Below, one piece after another: positions 45,654 to 54,268 of a stretch of DNA of 64,000 nucleotides. The first letter of the stretch is position 1. Each line of letters begins with the position of its first letter. The notes below the pieces were generated by a model. That model searched no databases and was not told the DNA's origin. It saw only the letters and a program-made list of their open reading frames with translations. Made by a program: the position numbers and the translations under genes. This DNA comes from Candidatus Caccoplasma merdavium (GTDB lineage: Bacteria > Bacteroidota > Bacteroidia > Bacteroidales > UBA11471): contig DVLI01000026.1 of assembly GCA_018715595.1 (NCBI GenBank), positions 191,966 through 255,965 on the forward strand, read 5' to 3'.

Positions 45654-46427
45654 TTATTCATATAATTCAATGCAACCAAATCCCAGGCTTATCTTGTCGC
45701 CCAATCCCGTGTTATGTATAAGTTGTTGCAAGATGGGGTGTAATGTGAGTCTGAATTTACACATATAACCTATCACTTTCGATTCTTCTCGCGTAAACCG
45801 TTTGATGAATATTCCCTTTCGTTTGGGGGGCGCAATCAGTTCAAACTTGAAATTGGTCTCATAGGGAAATTCTTTCCCATAGAAATAGTTGTATTTTTCG
45901 AGAATCGTACGCAACAACATTTCTTCATAATCGGGCGATTCGGGCCCTATATATTCAAAACTGCGATTGGATCTCATACAAGAGACCACAATGGGCGACA
46001 ACGACAGGTAGGTCATCGTCTCGGTATATTCCACCGGCTCGCTTTTGTGTATCTCTTCTATCTTGAATGCCACTTGGGATTTTCGGTCACCGACCAATAC
46101 CTCCCGCCCCTCGAAGGCATTTCGAATGAATTCTTCACTGCCCCTCTCGGGTAGGGTCGAAATCCATAATTGTACTTTTTTGGCCAAAACATACAATCGG
46201 TCTTCCTCGACTTTGATTTTCGGTATATATAGGTTCGACACCGACATCAATTTATATCGGGTATTCATCTCCGGCAAAAAGCCATTGATGCCCAGCCACT
46301 GCTCATACGCTCCACTATCTTCGGTCAAAATTCGATGCACACACGACGACAATTCATACTGATAACTTACCGGCAGTACATTCCCCGCCAGTTCGGCCTG
46401 TACAGATAGCACTAACTTAAATCGCAT
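45654..46427 (-). CDS. cas6: Cas6-family CRISPR endoribonuclease, no CRISPR locus nearby
   Basis: A 257-residue Cas6. It starts MRFKLVLSVQAEL and has LPVSYQYELSSCVHRIL (residues 18-34), the N-terminal ferredoxin-like domain with a candidate catalytic His31. The C-terminal glycine-rich loop NTGLGDKISLGFGCIEL, near the end of the second RAMP domain, is the family hallmark. Cas6 cuts CRISPR precursor RNA within the repeat. Here it is alone: no other cas genes and no repeat array occur in the window. The gene follows an M16 peptidase gene by 69 bp. It has a strong canonical Shine-Dalgarno (AAGGAGG, 10 bases before the ATG), rare in Bacteroidetes. It may serve a distant array or another RNA. Confidence 0.85.
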   Translation of the reverse strand: MRFKLVLSVQAELAGNVLPVSYQYELSSCVHRILTEDSGAYEQWLGINGFLPEMNTRYKLMSVSNLYIPKIKVEEDRLYVLAKKVQLWISTLPERGSEEFIRNAFEGREVLVGDRKSQVAFKIEEIHKSEPVEYTETMTYLSLSPIVVSCMRSNRSFEYIGPESPDYEEMLLRTILEKYNYFYGKEFPYETNFKFELIAPPKRKGIFIKRFTREESKVIGYMCKFRLTLHPILQQLIHNTGLGDKISLGFGCIELYE

Positions 46428-46437
46428 AATTCTTATT

Positions 46438-46464
46438 CCTCCTTACTTGTAAGTTTTATCTTAC
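46438..46464 (-). promoter_or_regulatory. cas6 ribosome-binding site with adjacent short hairpin
   Basis: The minus strand has AAGGAGG (46438-46444), 10 bases before the ATG. Just upstream GTAAG (46460-46464) can pair with CTTAC (46449-46453) across a 6-base loop. The same CTTAC can alternatively pair with part of GTAAG at 46442-46446, which overlaps the ribosome-binding site. This is a small switch-like arrangement. Confidence 0.5.
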
Positions 46465-46496
46465 TTTTTCATCAAATCCTTTTTTTAACGCGTACC

Positions 46497-47741
46497 TCAA
46501 CAGCTGTTTTGGGCTTTGTAATACAACGTCGACATATTATTCGCTCTAAATATCGCTTGGGCCGTCGTTTGTAACGCTTCCGGCGTAATGCGATAATATT
46601 TTTCTATTTCATGGTCGATGGCTTCAGCTTGGTCGAGCAACTCGAAATAAGCCAAATTGGCTGCCTTGTCGACATAACTCAAATTTGAGAAAAGATAGTT
46701 TGTCTCAAATTTATGAACCATCTTGCGGATTTCCGGTTCTGGAACGGGTTCACTGCACAACTTTTCGAGTTCCTCTTCTATGGCTTCATCGGCTTGTTGC
46801 ATCGATACGCCCCGATTCAATCGTCCGTTTATCAAGAAGAGGCCGGTTTCTATATCTCCGGTGATACTGGCATCTATGGCCGTAAAAAGGGGCTTTTCCA
46901 TGACCAAGTGTCGGAAAAGACGTGATGAACGGCCATTCGAAAGTATATCTGAAATCAGATCACACGTTTGGTAATGTTCTCCGCCCCTACCTTCCATGTG
47001 GAAGGCTTTCACGATAGCGTCCATCGGGACATCTCGCTCTACCTCCTTTTGGCGAGGGGCCTGCTGTTGAGGTTCGGGCAAAATATGTCGAGACGGTATC
47101 GTCCTCTTCTCAATAGGGGCAAACCATTTTTCGGCCAGTCTCAAAGTCTCTTCATACGAAATATTTCCGGCGACAGCCAATATCGCATTGTTCGGTGCAT
47201 AGTGGCTATAATAAAACGATTTTACCTCATCGAGAGTAGCCCCTTCGATATGAGTTATGTCACGACCTATTACCGGCCAGCGATATGGGTGACGAAGATA
47301 TGCCATTTCGCGTATCAAAGCCGGAATATCACCATAAGGCTGATTCAATGTCCGCTGTTTGAATTCCTCAATGACAACTGCTTTCTGGATGTCGAGGCTA
47401 CGCTGCGAAAAGTCCAATCCCAACATACGGTCCGATTCCAACCAAAAGGCGGTCTCCACATTCTGCCGAGGGACTATGGTATAGTAATTTGTAATATCAT
47501 TGCTCGTCCATGCGTTGTTCTCGCCTCCTGCCTGCTGCAATTCGGCATCGAAATCCGACACATGAAGCGACCCTCCGAACATGAGGTGCTCAAACAAATG
47601 GGCAAATCCCGTACGGTCAGGCGACTCATCTCTCGACCCCACATCGTACAATAGATTCAAGGCGACCATCTGTGTATTGCAATCGGCATGATGCAATAAC
47701 CTCAATCCATTGGGAAACTGATATTTATTTACCTCTATCAC
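46497..47741 (-). CDS. M16-family zinc metallopeptidase
   Basis: A 414-residue protein with the inverted zinc motif HLFEH in RTGFAHLFEHLMFGG and the third ligand glutamate downstream (EEFKQRTLNQPYGD region). The C-terminal M16 domain carries no active site (from about residue 200). It has no signal peptide by eye, so it may be cytoplasmic or exported by another route. M16 proteins degrade or process peptides inside a closed clam-shell chamber. It lies 6 bp after the cyclophilin gene and upstream of cas6; the three probably share a transcript. Confidence 0.9.
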   Translation of the reverse strand: MIEVNKYQFPNGLRLLHHADCNTQMVALNLLYDVGSRDESPDRTGFAHLFEHLMFGGSLHVSDFDAELQQAGGENNAWTSNDITNYYTIVPRQNVETAFWLESDRMLGLDFSQRSLDIQKAVVIEEFKQRTLNQPYGDIPALIREMAYLRHPYRWPVIGRDITHIEGATLDEVKSFYYSHYAPNNAILAVAGNISYEETLRLAEKWFAPIEKRTIPSRHILPEPQQQAPRQKEVERDVPMDAIVKAFHMEGRGGEHYQTCDLISDILSNGRSSRLFRHLVMEKPLFTAIDASITGDIETGLFLINGRLNRGVSMQQADEAIEEELEKLCSEPVPEPEIRKMVHKFETNYLFSNLSYVDKAANLAYFELLDQAEAIDHEIEKYYRITPEALQTTAQAIFRANNMSTLYYKAQNSC

Positions 47742-47747
47742 TTATTT

Positions 47748-48560
47748 TCAATCCAGCACTTTCATGCTCATTTTTATGTCATGCTCGGGTCTATCTCCGT
47801 CTTGAGTCGGTACCGCCTCTATAAGATCTAAGACATCGAGCCCTTCAACCACCTCCCCGAATACGGTATAATCTCCGTCGAGATGCGGTGCGCCCCCGAC
47901 AGTCGTATAGGCCGTTTTCTGCTCCTGGGAGAAATGGAAGCCACCCTCGTTCCGCATAATGTCTTTCAACTCGGCCAGAAGCTTTTCTTGAAGTTCAACC
48001 AGTGCCGGCTGATTTTTCGAACGGCGATACTGCATAATCTCTTCCCGATGTGCAGCGACCAGCGACTGGAATACCGATTCTTCCTTCCGTCGAGTCAGTT
48101 GCTGCTCCATCGATGCAAGTTGACCTTCGGAGAAAACTGCACCCGTGACAATATAAAATTGCGAACCTGACGATTTTTTTTCGGGATTTACATGGTCGCC
48201 TTGCCGGGCTGCGGCCAAAGCTCCTTTTTTATGGAAATGAGCAGAGACGAACTCTGCCGGAATCGTGTAGCCCGGCCCGCCAGAGCCCAACGCCTGTCGA
48301 GGTTTTGCCTGTCGGGAATCGGGGTCTCCACCTTGTATCATAAAGTCTTTTATTACTCTGTGAAACAACAGACCGTCATAATATCCACTATTCACCAACT
48401 TCACAAAGTTATCCCTATGTTGAGGCGTATCGTTATATAATTTCACAACGATTTCTCCCATATCGGTCTTTATCGACACATAGGTATGACTTTTATCACG
48501 CATGGTACACGATGACATGAATAAAATTATTGAGATTAAAAATATAAACCTACAATTCAC
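47748..48560 (-). CDS. Cyclophilin-type peptidyl-prolyl isomerase, lipoprotein
   Basis: A 270-residue protein with a lipoprotein signal peptide (RFIFLISIILFMSSC, lipobox Cys18) and one cyclophilin domain (TDMGEIVVKLYNDTPQHRDNF, FHRVIKDFMIQGGDP, GSQFYIVTG). A helical insert of about 60 residues (about 150-215, EGQLASMEQQLTRRKEESVF) splits the domain before the C-terminal FGEVVEGLDVLDLIE. It should help folding of envelope proteins. It is the first gene of the operon with M16 and cas6. A promoter matches at 48642-48672. Confidence 0.9.
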   Translation of the reverse strand: MNCRFIFLISIILFMSSCTMRDKSHTYVSIKTDMGEIVVKLYNDTPQHRDNFVKLVNSGYYDGLLFHRVIKDFMIQGGDPDSRQAKPRQALGSGGPGYTIPAEFVSAHFHKKGALAAARQGDHVNPEKKSSGSQFYIVTGAVFSEGQLASMEQQLTRRKEESVFQSLVAAHREEIMQYRRSKNQPALVELQEKLLAELKDIMRNEGGFHFSQEQKTAYTTVGGAPHLDGDYTVFGEVVEGLDVLDLIEAVPTQDGDRPEHDIKMSMKVLD

Positions 48561-48641
48561 AATACACCCTTTACCTTCTCTTTAAAGAAGGGATTGTTTG
48601 CATTATACATTAAATCCGAAAGGACATTTTTTGTTTGGAAG

Positions 48642-48672
48642 CAAATTTACATGTTTGCTCGATACCCTGCAA
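48642..48672 (-). promoter_or_regulatory. Promoter of the cyclophilin / M16 / cas6 operon
   Basis: On the minus strand TTG (48670-48672), 20-bp spacer, TAAATTTG (48642-48649), 81 bp before the start codon. Confidence 0.6.
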
Positions 48673-48735
48673 GGCTTTTAATGAAAAAAATTACTCTCTT
48701 CATGCAGAAATGTCCCTCGGTCTATAAATAATTCG

Positions 48736-48743
48736 TATATTTG
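48736..48743 (+). promoter_or_regulatory. Promoter -7 element of the sulfonation cluster
   Basis: TATATTTG, full TAnnTTTG match, 31 bp before the cysQ ATG. Confidence 0.6.
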
Positions 48744-48774
48744 CAAAATTGTATGACGCATTTTGTCCATTGAC

Positions 48775-49587
48775 ATGACAGCTGAAAATTTGTTATTACT
48801 GGCTATACACGCCTCATTAAAGGCCGGAGACGATATTCGCCGCATCTACAACAAGTCCGAAAGCGATTTCGGTATCGAATACAAAGCCGACCACTCACCT
48901 TTGACGATTGCAGACAAAGCATCGGACGCCACTATCGGACAGATGCTCGAAACAACCCCCTATCCCATTCTCACTGAGGAGAAAAAAGCATTACCTTTTG
49001 ACGAAAGGAAAAATTGGGAGAAGTTATGGATTGTCGACCCCCTCGACGGGACCAAAGAATTCATCAAACGAAACGGGGAATTTACTGTAAACATAGCATT
49101 GGTCGAGAAGGGAATCCCTATGCTCGGCGTTATCTATGTCCCCGTCAAAGAGCGTCTCTACTTCGGATGCGTAGGCATGGGAGCCTTCCGCGCCGATGAT
49201 ATAACCCGCCTTTCCGAAGACAGCACCTTGTCTGATATTATCGCCGCATCGTGTGCATTGCCACTCTCCACCGATACCAGACGGCCGTTCACGGTTGTGG
49301 CTTCGCGCTCTCATCTCTCGCCCGAAACCGAGACTTTCATCAACGACCTGCGCAAAGCCCACCCCGAACTCGAAACCGTCTCGATAGGAAGCTCGCTAAA
49401 AATATGCCTCGTGTGTGAAGGAGCGGCCGATATATATCCCCGTTTTGCCCCGACCATGGAATGGGACACGGCAGCCGGCCATGCCATAGCCCGTGCCATC
49501 GGGAAAGAAATTCTCCACACCGACAGGTCGACACCGCTTCGATACAATAAAGCAGATCTTCACAACCCTTGGTTTATCGTAGAATAA
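48775..49587 (+). CDS. cysQ: 3'(2'),5'-bisphosphate nucleotidase CysQ
   Basis: A 270-residue inositol-monophosphatase-fold protein from the ATG at 48775 (a TTG 12 bp earlier is less likely). Metal-binding motifs are visible: YKADHSPLTIADKASD, ILTEEKK, the core WIVDPLDGTKEF, and the C-terminal MEWDTAAGHAIA. CysQ hydrolyses 3'-phosphoadenosine-5'-phosphate (PAP), the inhibitory by-product of sulfotransfer from PAPS. Placing it first in a cluster that ends with a sulfotransferase fits that job. cysC follows after 15 bp. Confidence 0.94.
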   Translation: MTAENLLLLAIHASLKAGDDIRRIYNKSESDFGIEYKADHSPLTIADKASDATIGQMLETTPYPILTEEKKALPFDERKNWEKLWIVDPLDGTKEFIKRNGEFTVNIALVEKGIPMLGVIYVPVKERLYFGCVGMGAFRADDITRLSEDSTLSDIIAASCALPLSTDTRRPFTVVASRSHLSPETETFINDLRKAHPELETVSIGSSLKICLVCEGAADIYPRFAPTMEWDTAAGHAIARAIGKEILHTDRSTPLRYNKADLHNPWFIVE

Positions 49588-49602
49588 AATCGTATAACAA
49601 CA

Positions 49603-50202
49603 ATGGAAAAACACATATATCCCATATTCGACCGCATGCTGCAACGTAGCGACCGAGAAAAATTGTTAGGACAAAGAGGTGTCATGCTGTGGTTCACCGG
49701 GCTGTCCGGCTCCGGTAAAAGCACCTTGGCCGTCGCTCTCGAACGAGAATTATACAACAACGGCATCTTGTGCCGTATCCTCGACGGAGACAACATTCGC
49801 ACAGGCATCAACAACAATTTAGGATTTTCCGAAGCCGACCGCATCGAAAACATACGCCGCATTGCCGAAGTGGCCAAACTCTTCGTCGACTGCGGTATCG
49901 TAACGATAGCGGCTTTTATCAGTCCAACCGAAGAAATCAGGCAAATGGCCGCCAACATCATCGGTTCCGATGATTTTCTCGAAATCTATGTAAGCACACC
50001 GCTCGAAGTCTGCGAAGAAAGAGATGTCAAAGGGCTCTACAAGAAAGCCCGACAAGGTGAGATAAAAAATTTCACGGGTATCTCGGCACCATTTGAAGCA
50101 CCGAGCAACCCGGCCGTCACCATCGACACATCGGCACACACACTCGAAGAAAGCATAAATTTGCTCAAAAAAATCATCATGCCCCAAATAAAGCCCATGT
50201 AG
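49603..50202 (+). CDS. cysC: Adenylylsulfate (APS) kinase
   Basis: A 199-residue intact APS kinase with Walker [11 protein letters not shown] (about residues 32-41), the APS-binding [18 protein letters not shown], the conserved [16 protein letters not shown] and the lid region [19 protein letters not shown]. It phosphorylates APS to PAPS, the universal sulfonate donor. Since no PAPS reductase or sulfite reductase is near, the PAPS is likely meant for the sulfotransferase at the end of the cluster. Overlap of function with the degenerate kinase-like tail on CysN is discussed there. Confidence 0.96.
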   Translation: MEKHIYPIFDRMLQRSDREKLLGQRGVMLWFTGLSGSGKSTLAVALERELYNNGILCRILDGDNIRTGINNNLGFSEADRIENIRRIAEVAKLFVDCGIVTIAAFISPTEEIRQMAANIIGSDDFLEIYVSTPLEVCEERDVKGLYKKARQGEIKNFTGISAPFEAPSNPAVTIDTSAHTLEESINLLKKIIMPQIKPM

Positions 50203-50229
50203 TATTTCCCTCCTTAAAAATAAATTGGT

Positions 50230-50237
50230 TACATTTG
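50230..50237 (+). promoter_or_regulatory. Possible internal promoter before cysD
   Basis: TACATTTG matches TAnnTTTG in the 76-bp gap between cysC and cysD, 41 bp before the cysD ATG. It may raise expression of cysDN and the sulfotransferase. Confidence 0.45.
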
Positions 50238-50278
50238 CGGCTCCAAACAACGAGAATATCCGAAAAAAACGAAACATC

Positions 50279-51187
50279 ATGTCAGAATACAAACTGAGCC
50301 ACTTGAAAGAGTTGGAATCGGAATCGATTCATATCATACGAGAAGTGGCTGCCGAATTTGAAAATCCGGTCATGTTATACTCCATCGGCAAAGACTCGTC
50401 GGTCATGGTAAGACTTGCCGAAAAAGCCTTTGCTCCCGGAAAAGTGCCGTTTCCTTTGATGCACATCGACTCAAAATGGAAATTCAAAGAGATGATTGAG
50501 TTCCGAGACAAATATGCCAAGGAACACGATTGGAATCTGATTGTAGAGTACAACAAAGAAGCATACGAGGCCGGTGTGGGTCCCTACACCCATGGCAGCA
50601 AGGTGCATACCGACTTGATGAAGACGCAAGCCCTGCTCCATGCCCTCGACAAATATAAATTCGACGCCGCATTCGGCGGTGCCCGTCGCGACGAAGAGAA
50701 GTCTCGTGCCAAAGAACGCATTTTCTCATTCCGCGACCGCTTCCACCAATGGGATCCCAAAAACCAGCGTCCCGAGTTGTGGGACATCTACAACACCCGG
50801 GTGCACAAGGGTGAGTCGATACGCGTGTTCCCGCTTTCCAACTGGACCGAATTGGACATTTGGCAATATATTCGTCTCGAAAATATCCCCATCGTCCCCC
50901 TCTATTTTGCCAAAGAACGGCCCATCGTCAACATCGACGGCAATCTCATCATGGTCGACGACGACCGTATGCCCGAAGTCTACCGGAAACAAGCCAAGAT
51001 GATGAAAGTTCGCTTCCGCACCCTCGGTTGTTACCCCCTGACCGGAGCCATCGAATCCGAGGCCGACACGATAGAAAAAATCGTCGAAGAGATGATGACC
51101 ACCACCAAAAGCGAACGCACTACGCGCGTCATCGACTTCGACCAGGAAGCCAGTATGGAACAGAAAAAACGTGAAGGATACTTCTAA
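50279..51187 (+). CDS. cysD: Sulfate adenylyltransferase subunit 2
   Basis: A 302-residue CysD from the ATG at 50279 ([13 protein letters not shown], the usual start). It is an N-type ATP pyrophosphatase with the P-loop-like SIGKDSS (residues about 39-45), [22 protein letters not shown], and the C-terminal [16 protein letters not shown] and KREGYF. With the GTPase CysN it makes APS from sulfate and ATP. It follows cysC and precedes cysN by 13 bp. Confidence 0.96.
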   Translation: MSEYKLSHLKELESESIHIIREVAAEFENPVMLYSIGKDSSVMVRLAEKAFAPGKVPFPLMHIDSKWKFKEMIEFRDKYAKEHDWNLIVEYNKEAYEAGVGPYTHGSKVHTDLMKTQALLHALDKYKFDAAFGGARRDEEKSRAKERIFSFRDRFHQWDPKNQRPELWDIYNTRVHKGESIRVFPLSNWTELDIWQYIRLENIPIVPLYFAKERPIVNIDGNLIMVDDDRMPEVYRKQAKMMKVRFRTLGCYPLTGAIESEADTIEKIVEEMMTTTKSERTTRVIDFDQEASMEQKKREGYF

Positions 51188-51200
51188 GCCACAAAACAAC

Positions 51201-52964
51201 ATGAACGATATAAACGAAAATAAACTGGACATTAAAGAATTTCTCGACCAAGACGAGAAAAAAGACCAGTTGCGACTGCTGACCGCAGGCTCGGTCGATG
51301 ACGGTAAATCGACCTTGATAGGCCGACTGCTTTTCGACAGCAAGAAACTCTATGAAGACCAACTCGACGCTCTCAAACGCGATAGCAAACGCGTTGGCAA
51401 TGCCGGAGAGAACATCGACTATGCCCTCCTGCTCGATGGCTTGAAGGCCGAACGCGAACAAGGCATTACCATCGATGTCGCCTACCGTTACTTCTCCACC
51501 AACAAACGGAAATTCATCATCGCCGACACTCCGGGGCACGAACAGTATACCCGGAACATGATTACCGGCGGTTCGACAGCCAACCTGGCCATCATTCTGG
51601 TCGATGCCCGCACCGGTGTCATCACCCAAACCCGTCGGCACACCTACTTGGTCTCTCTGCTGGGAATCAAACATATCGTACTGGCTGTCAATAAAATGGA
51701 CCTTGTTGATTACAACCAGTCCACCTTCGATAAAATTGTCGACGAATACAAGAAATTCGTAGCTCCGCTGCAAATCCCCGACATAACCTGCATTCCTCTC
51801 TCGGCCCTCCATGGTGACAATGTGGTCGAGAAATCAGAGAAAATGCCGTGGTACGAAGGAACCTCCCTACTCGATTTTCTCGAAACCGTACACATTGCCA
51901 ACGACCATAACCTGAAAGATTTTCGTTACCCCATACAATATGTGTTGCGTCCCAATCTCGATTTCCGGGGATTCTCGGGTCGTATCGCATCGGGTGTCGT
52001 GCACAAAGGCGACGAGGTCATGGCTATCCCGTCGGGAAAAAAGTCGCGCGTAAAATCGATTGTCACCTACGACGGGGAGCTCGACATGGCATTCCCGCCC
52101 CAATCGGTCACCATCACCCTCGAAGACGAAATCGACCTCTCACGAGGTGAAATGCTCGTCCACCCCGACAATCTACCCCATATCAGTCGGAATTTCGAAG
52201 CCATGCTCGTGTGGATGGACGAAAAACCCATGCAGCGCGACCAACAATACTTCATCAAACAAACGACCAACACGACTCGGGTACACATCGACCAAATCAA
52301 ATACAAAGTCGATGTCAATACCATGGAACAATCCATGGCCGAGACAATGAATCTGAACGAAATAGCTCGCGCCGTATTCGTCACAAACAAACCCATCTTC
52401 TTCGACTCATACAAACAGAACAAAAGTTGCGGCTCGTTTATTCTCATCGATCCGATTACCAACAACACGAGTGCCGTAGGTATGATTATCGACGAAGTGA
52501 ACAGCGCCGACCTCTCTTCGGCCATCACCGAAGAAGACCGCAGAAAGACCCGTGACGGCATTTCCCTCGTGTCTGAGAGTGAACGGGAAAAGCTGATTGG
52601 TCAAGAAGGAAAACTGTTCCTCATTGCCGGCAACAACCTGCCGCTGCAACGCGAATGCGCCTATCTGCTCGAACGTCGTCTCTTCGACACGGGACATCTT
52701 GCCATCGTACTCGACGCACAGACCTTGGGCATTGAAAGCAAATCTCAAATCGAGACGTTTGCCGCCATAGCCACCGAACTCACGCGCAAAGGCATCATCA
52801 CGATTTGCATCGACCTCTATGGCGAAATCAAAGTTGACAACGCATTCACCATTGCCGTCGACGAGAACTCGACACAACCCGTCGACAAGAACAAAGACTA
52901 CTGCACCGTGTGCCAACAGCACTTGGCTGCCTCAATTGAAGACATCATCAATTTAAAACTCTGA
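51201..52964 (+). CDS. cysN: Sulfate adenylyltransferase subunit 1 (CysN) with degenerate APS-kinase-like tail
   Basis: A 587-residue protein from the ATG at 51201. Residues about 25-440 are a normal CysN GTPase: G1 [17 protein letters not shown]3 [13 protein letters not shown]4 NKMDLVDY, then EF-Tu-like beta barrels. E. coli CysN ends near 475. Here residues 470-587 continue with [23 protein letters not shown], then [24 protein letters not shown] and a final IEDIINLKL. This aligns segment by segment with the neighbouring CysC ([52 protein letters not shown]), but the P-loop lysine is gone and the lid/APS region is deleted. It therefore looks like a CysNC fusion whose kinase part has decayed or been reused structurally. 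The sulfotransferase starts 2 bp after its stop. Confidence 0.93.
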   Translation: MNDINENKLDIKEFLDQDEKKDQLRLLTAGSVDDGKSTLIGRLLFDSKKLYEDQLDALKRDSKRVGNAGENIDYALLLDGLKAEREQGITIDVAYRYFSTNKRKFIIADTPGHEQYTRNMITGGSTANLAIILVDARTGVITQTRRHTYLVSLLGIKHIVLAVNKMDLVDYNQSTFDKIVDEYKKFVAPLQIPDITCIPLSALHGDNVVEKSEKMPWYEGTSLLDFLETVHIANDHNLKDFRYPIQYVLRPNLDFRGFSGRIASGVVHKGDEVMAIPSGKKSRVKSIVTYDGELDMAFPPQSVTITLEDEIDLSRGEMLVHPDNLPHISRNFEAMLVWMDEKPMQRDQQYFIKQTTNTTRVHIDQIKYKVDVNTMEQSMAETMNLNEIARAVFVTNKPIFFDSYKQNKSCGSFILIDPITNNTSAVGMIIDEVNSADLSSAITEEDRRKTRDGISLVSESEREKLIGQEGKLFLIAGNNLPLQRECAYLLERRLFDTGHLAIVLDAQTLGIESKSQIETFAAIATELTRKGIITICIDLYGEIKVDNAFTIAVDENSTQPVDKNKDYCTVCQQHLAASIEDIINLKL

Positions 52965-52966
52965 CT

Positions 52967-54070
52967 ATGGGATTCAACTTCCAAAAGTTACCCGTCAACA
53001 CCCTGATAGGAGCCGATTGGGAAACGTTCCATCAGGTAACCGCCGGACGACAAGTCGATAAAGGCTACAAAACCAAATATCGTCTCACCAAAGCCATCTG
53101 CCGCCTGTTGAGCCTGACAAACGGCATCGAGAACCGTCGTTATGAAAAGTGGTTGGCCGAAAAGCCCATCGAGAATGCTCCGGTATTTATCCTCGGGCAT
53201 TGGCGCAGCGGAACGACTTTCGTGCACAACGTCCTCTCGCAAGACAAGCAATTTGGATACAACACCACCTACCAAACGGTGTTCCCGCACATGATGCTCT
53301 TCGGGCAACCGCTATTCAAGAAAATGGCGGCCATGGCCATTCCCAAGAAACGGCCTACCGACAATATGGAGCTCAAAGCCGACCAACCGCAAGAAGAGGA
53401 GTTCGCGCTCGTAAATATGACCCCATACACCTTCTACAATTTCTGGTTCTATCCAAAGTACACCCAAGAATACAGCAAAAAATACCTTCTCTTCGAGGAG
53501 GCTTCAAAAGAAGAAATCGAGGCATTCAAACAAACCTTCGAGCGGCTCATCAAAATCTCGCTTTGGAACACCCACGGGCAACGCTTCCTCTCCAAGAACC
53601 CGCCTCACACAGGACGGGTCAAAGCCCTGCTCGAAATGTTTCCCGACGCCAAGTTCATCTACCTGATGCGCAACCCATATACGGTATTCGAATCGACGCG
53701 GAGTTTCTTCACAAACACCATTCAACCGCTGAAACTGCAAGACATCTCCAAAGAAAAAATCGTCGAAAACATCATCAAGGTATATACCGACCTCTATGCT
53801 CGCTATCTGGAAGACAAAAAACTCATACCCGAAGGGAACCTCATAGAGATAAAGTTTGAAGATTTCGAATCGGACGCTCTCGAAATGACCCGTAAAATCT
53901 ACGAAACACTTTCCTTGCCGGGATTCGAAGAGGCACGTCCGCAAATCGAAGCCTATATCAACGGGAAGAAAGGGTACAAGAAAAACAAATACAACTACGA
54001 CCCCGAAACCGTACGCATCGTCGAAGAGAATTGGGACTTTGCGTTGAAAGACTGGGGATATAAACTCTAA
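52967..54070 (+). CDS. PAPS-dependent sulfotransferase
   Basis: A 367-residue cytoplasmic sulfotransferase. The 5'-phosphosulfate-binding loop is ILGHWRSGTTFVHN (Gly77-Thr84), and the 3'-phosphate-binding motif is FIYLMRNPYTVFEST with Arg235 and a Ser nearby. FYNFWFYPKYTQEY and the lysine-rich C-terminus (KKGYKKNKYNYDPETV) resemble Bacteroidetes members of the Sulfotransfer_3 group. It transfers sulfonate from PAPS to an unidentified acceptor. As the last gene of cysQCDN it is 2 bp after cysN. The B. thetaiotaomicron cluster BT0412-BT0416 (steroid/cholesterol sulfonation; BT0416 being the sulfotransferase, from memory) has the same gene content. A sugar or lipid acceptor is equally possible for this one. 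Confidence 0.9.
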   Translation: MGFNFQKLPVNTLIGADWETFHQVTAGRQVDKGYKTKYRLTKAICRLLSLTNGIENRRYEKWLAEKPIENAPVFILGHWRSGTTFVHNVLSQDKQFGYNTTYQTVFPHMMLFGQPLFKKMAAMAIPKKRPTDNMELKADQPQEEEFALVNMTPYTFYNFWFYPKYTQEYSKKYLLFEEASKEEIEAFKQTFERLIKISLWNTHGQRFLSKNPPHTGRVKALLEMFPDAKFIYLMRNPYTVFESTRSFFTNTIQPLKLQDISKEKIVENIIKVYTDLYARYLEDKKLIPEGNLIEIKFEDFESDALEMTRKIYETLSLPGFEEARPQIEAYINGKKGYKKNKYNYDPETVRIVEENWDFALKDWGYKL

Positions 54071-54088
54071 CCTGTTCAATATTTTGAC

Positions 54089-54120
54089 AAACGGTCGGTA
54101 ATGCAGATTGCCGGCCGTTT
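54089..54120 (+). terminator. Terminator of the sulfonation cluster
   Basis: A 14-bp stem with two G-T pairs (54089-54102 with 54107-54120) and loop GCAG, followed by CTGTTAATTTTT, 18 bp after the sulfotransferase stop. Confidence 0.75.
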
Positions 54121-54183
54121 CTGTTAATTTTTATCAAACAAGAAAAATATACCTGATAAAGAAAAGATAAAGCCATCACATCA

Positions 54184-54215
54184 TTTGGATTTATTGAGAA
54201 ATTTCCCTTTCTTTG
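54184..54215 (+). promoter_or_regulatory. Likely promoter of the fucose operon
   Basis: TTTG (54184-54187), 20-bp spacer, TTTCTTTG (54208-54215): full -33 match and one mismatch in the -7 element. It lies inside the longer open frame and supports the fucI start at 54269. No operator was recognised. Confidence 0.5.
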
Positions 54216-54268
54216 TTTGGGGGAAAATAAAAACCCCGATATTAGACCTTTTAAATCTGAAAACCCAT

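Noticed and set aside
45528..46496. CRISPR array next to cas6
   Set aside because: No repeat longer than a few bases recurs in the intergenic sequences on either side of cas6; only a small hairpin is present.
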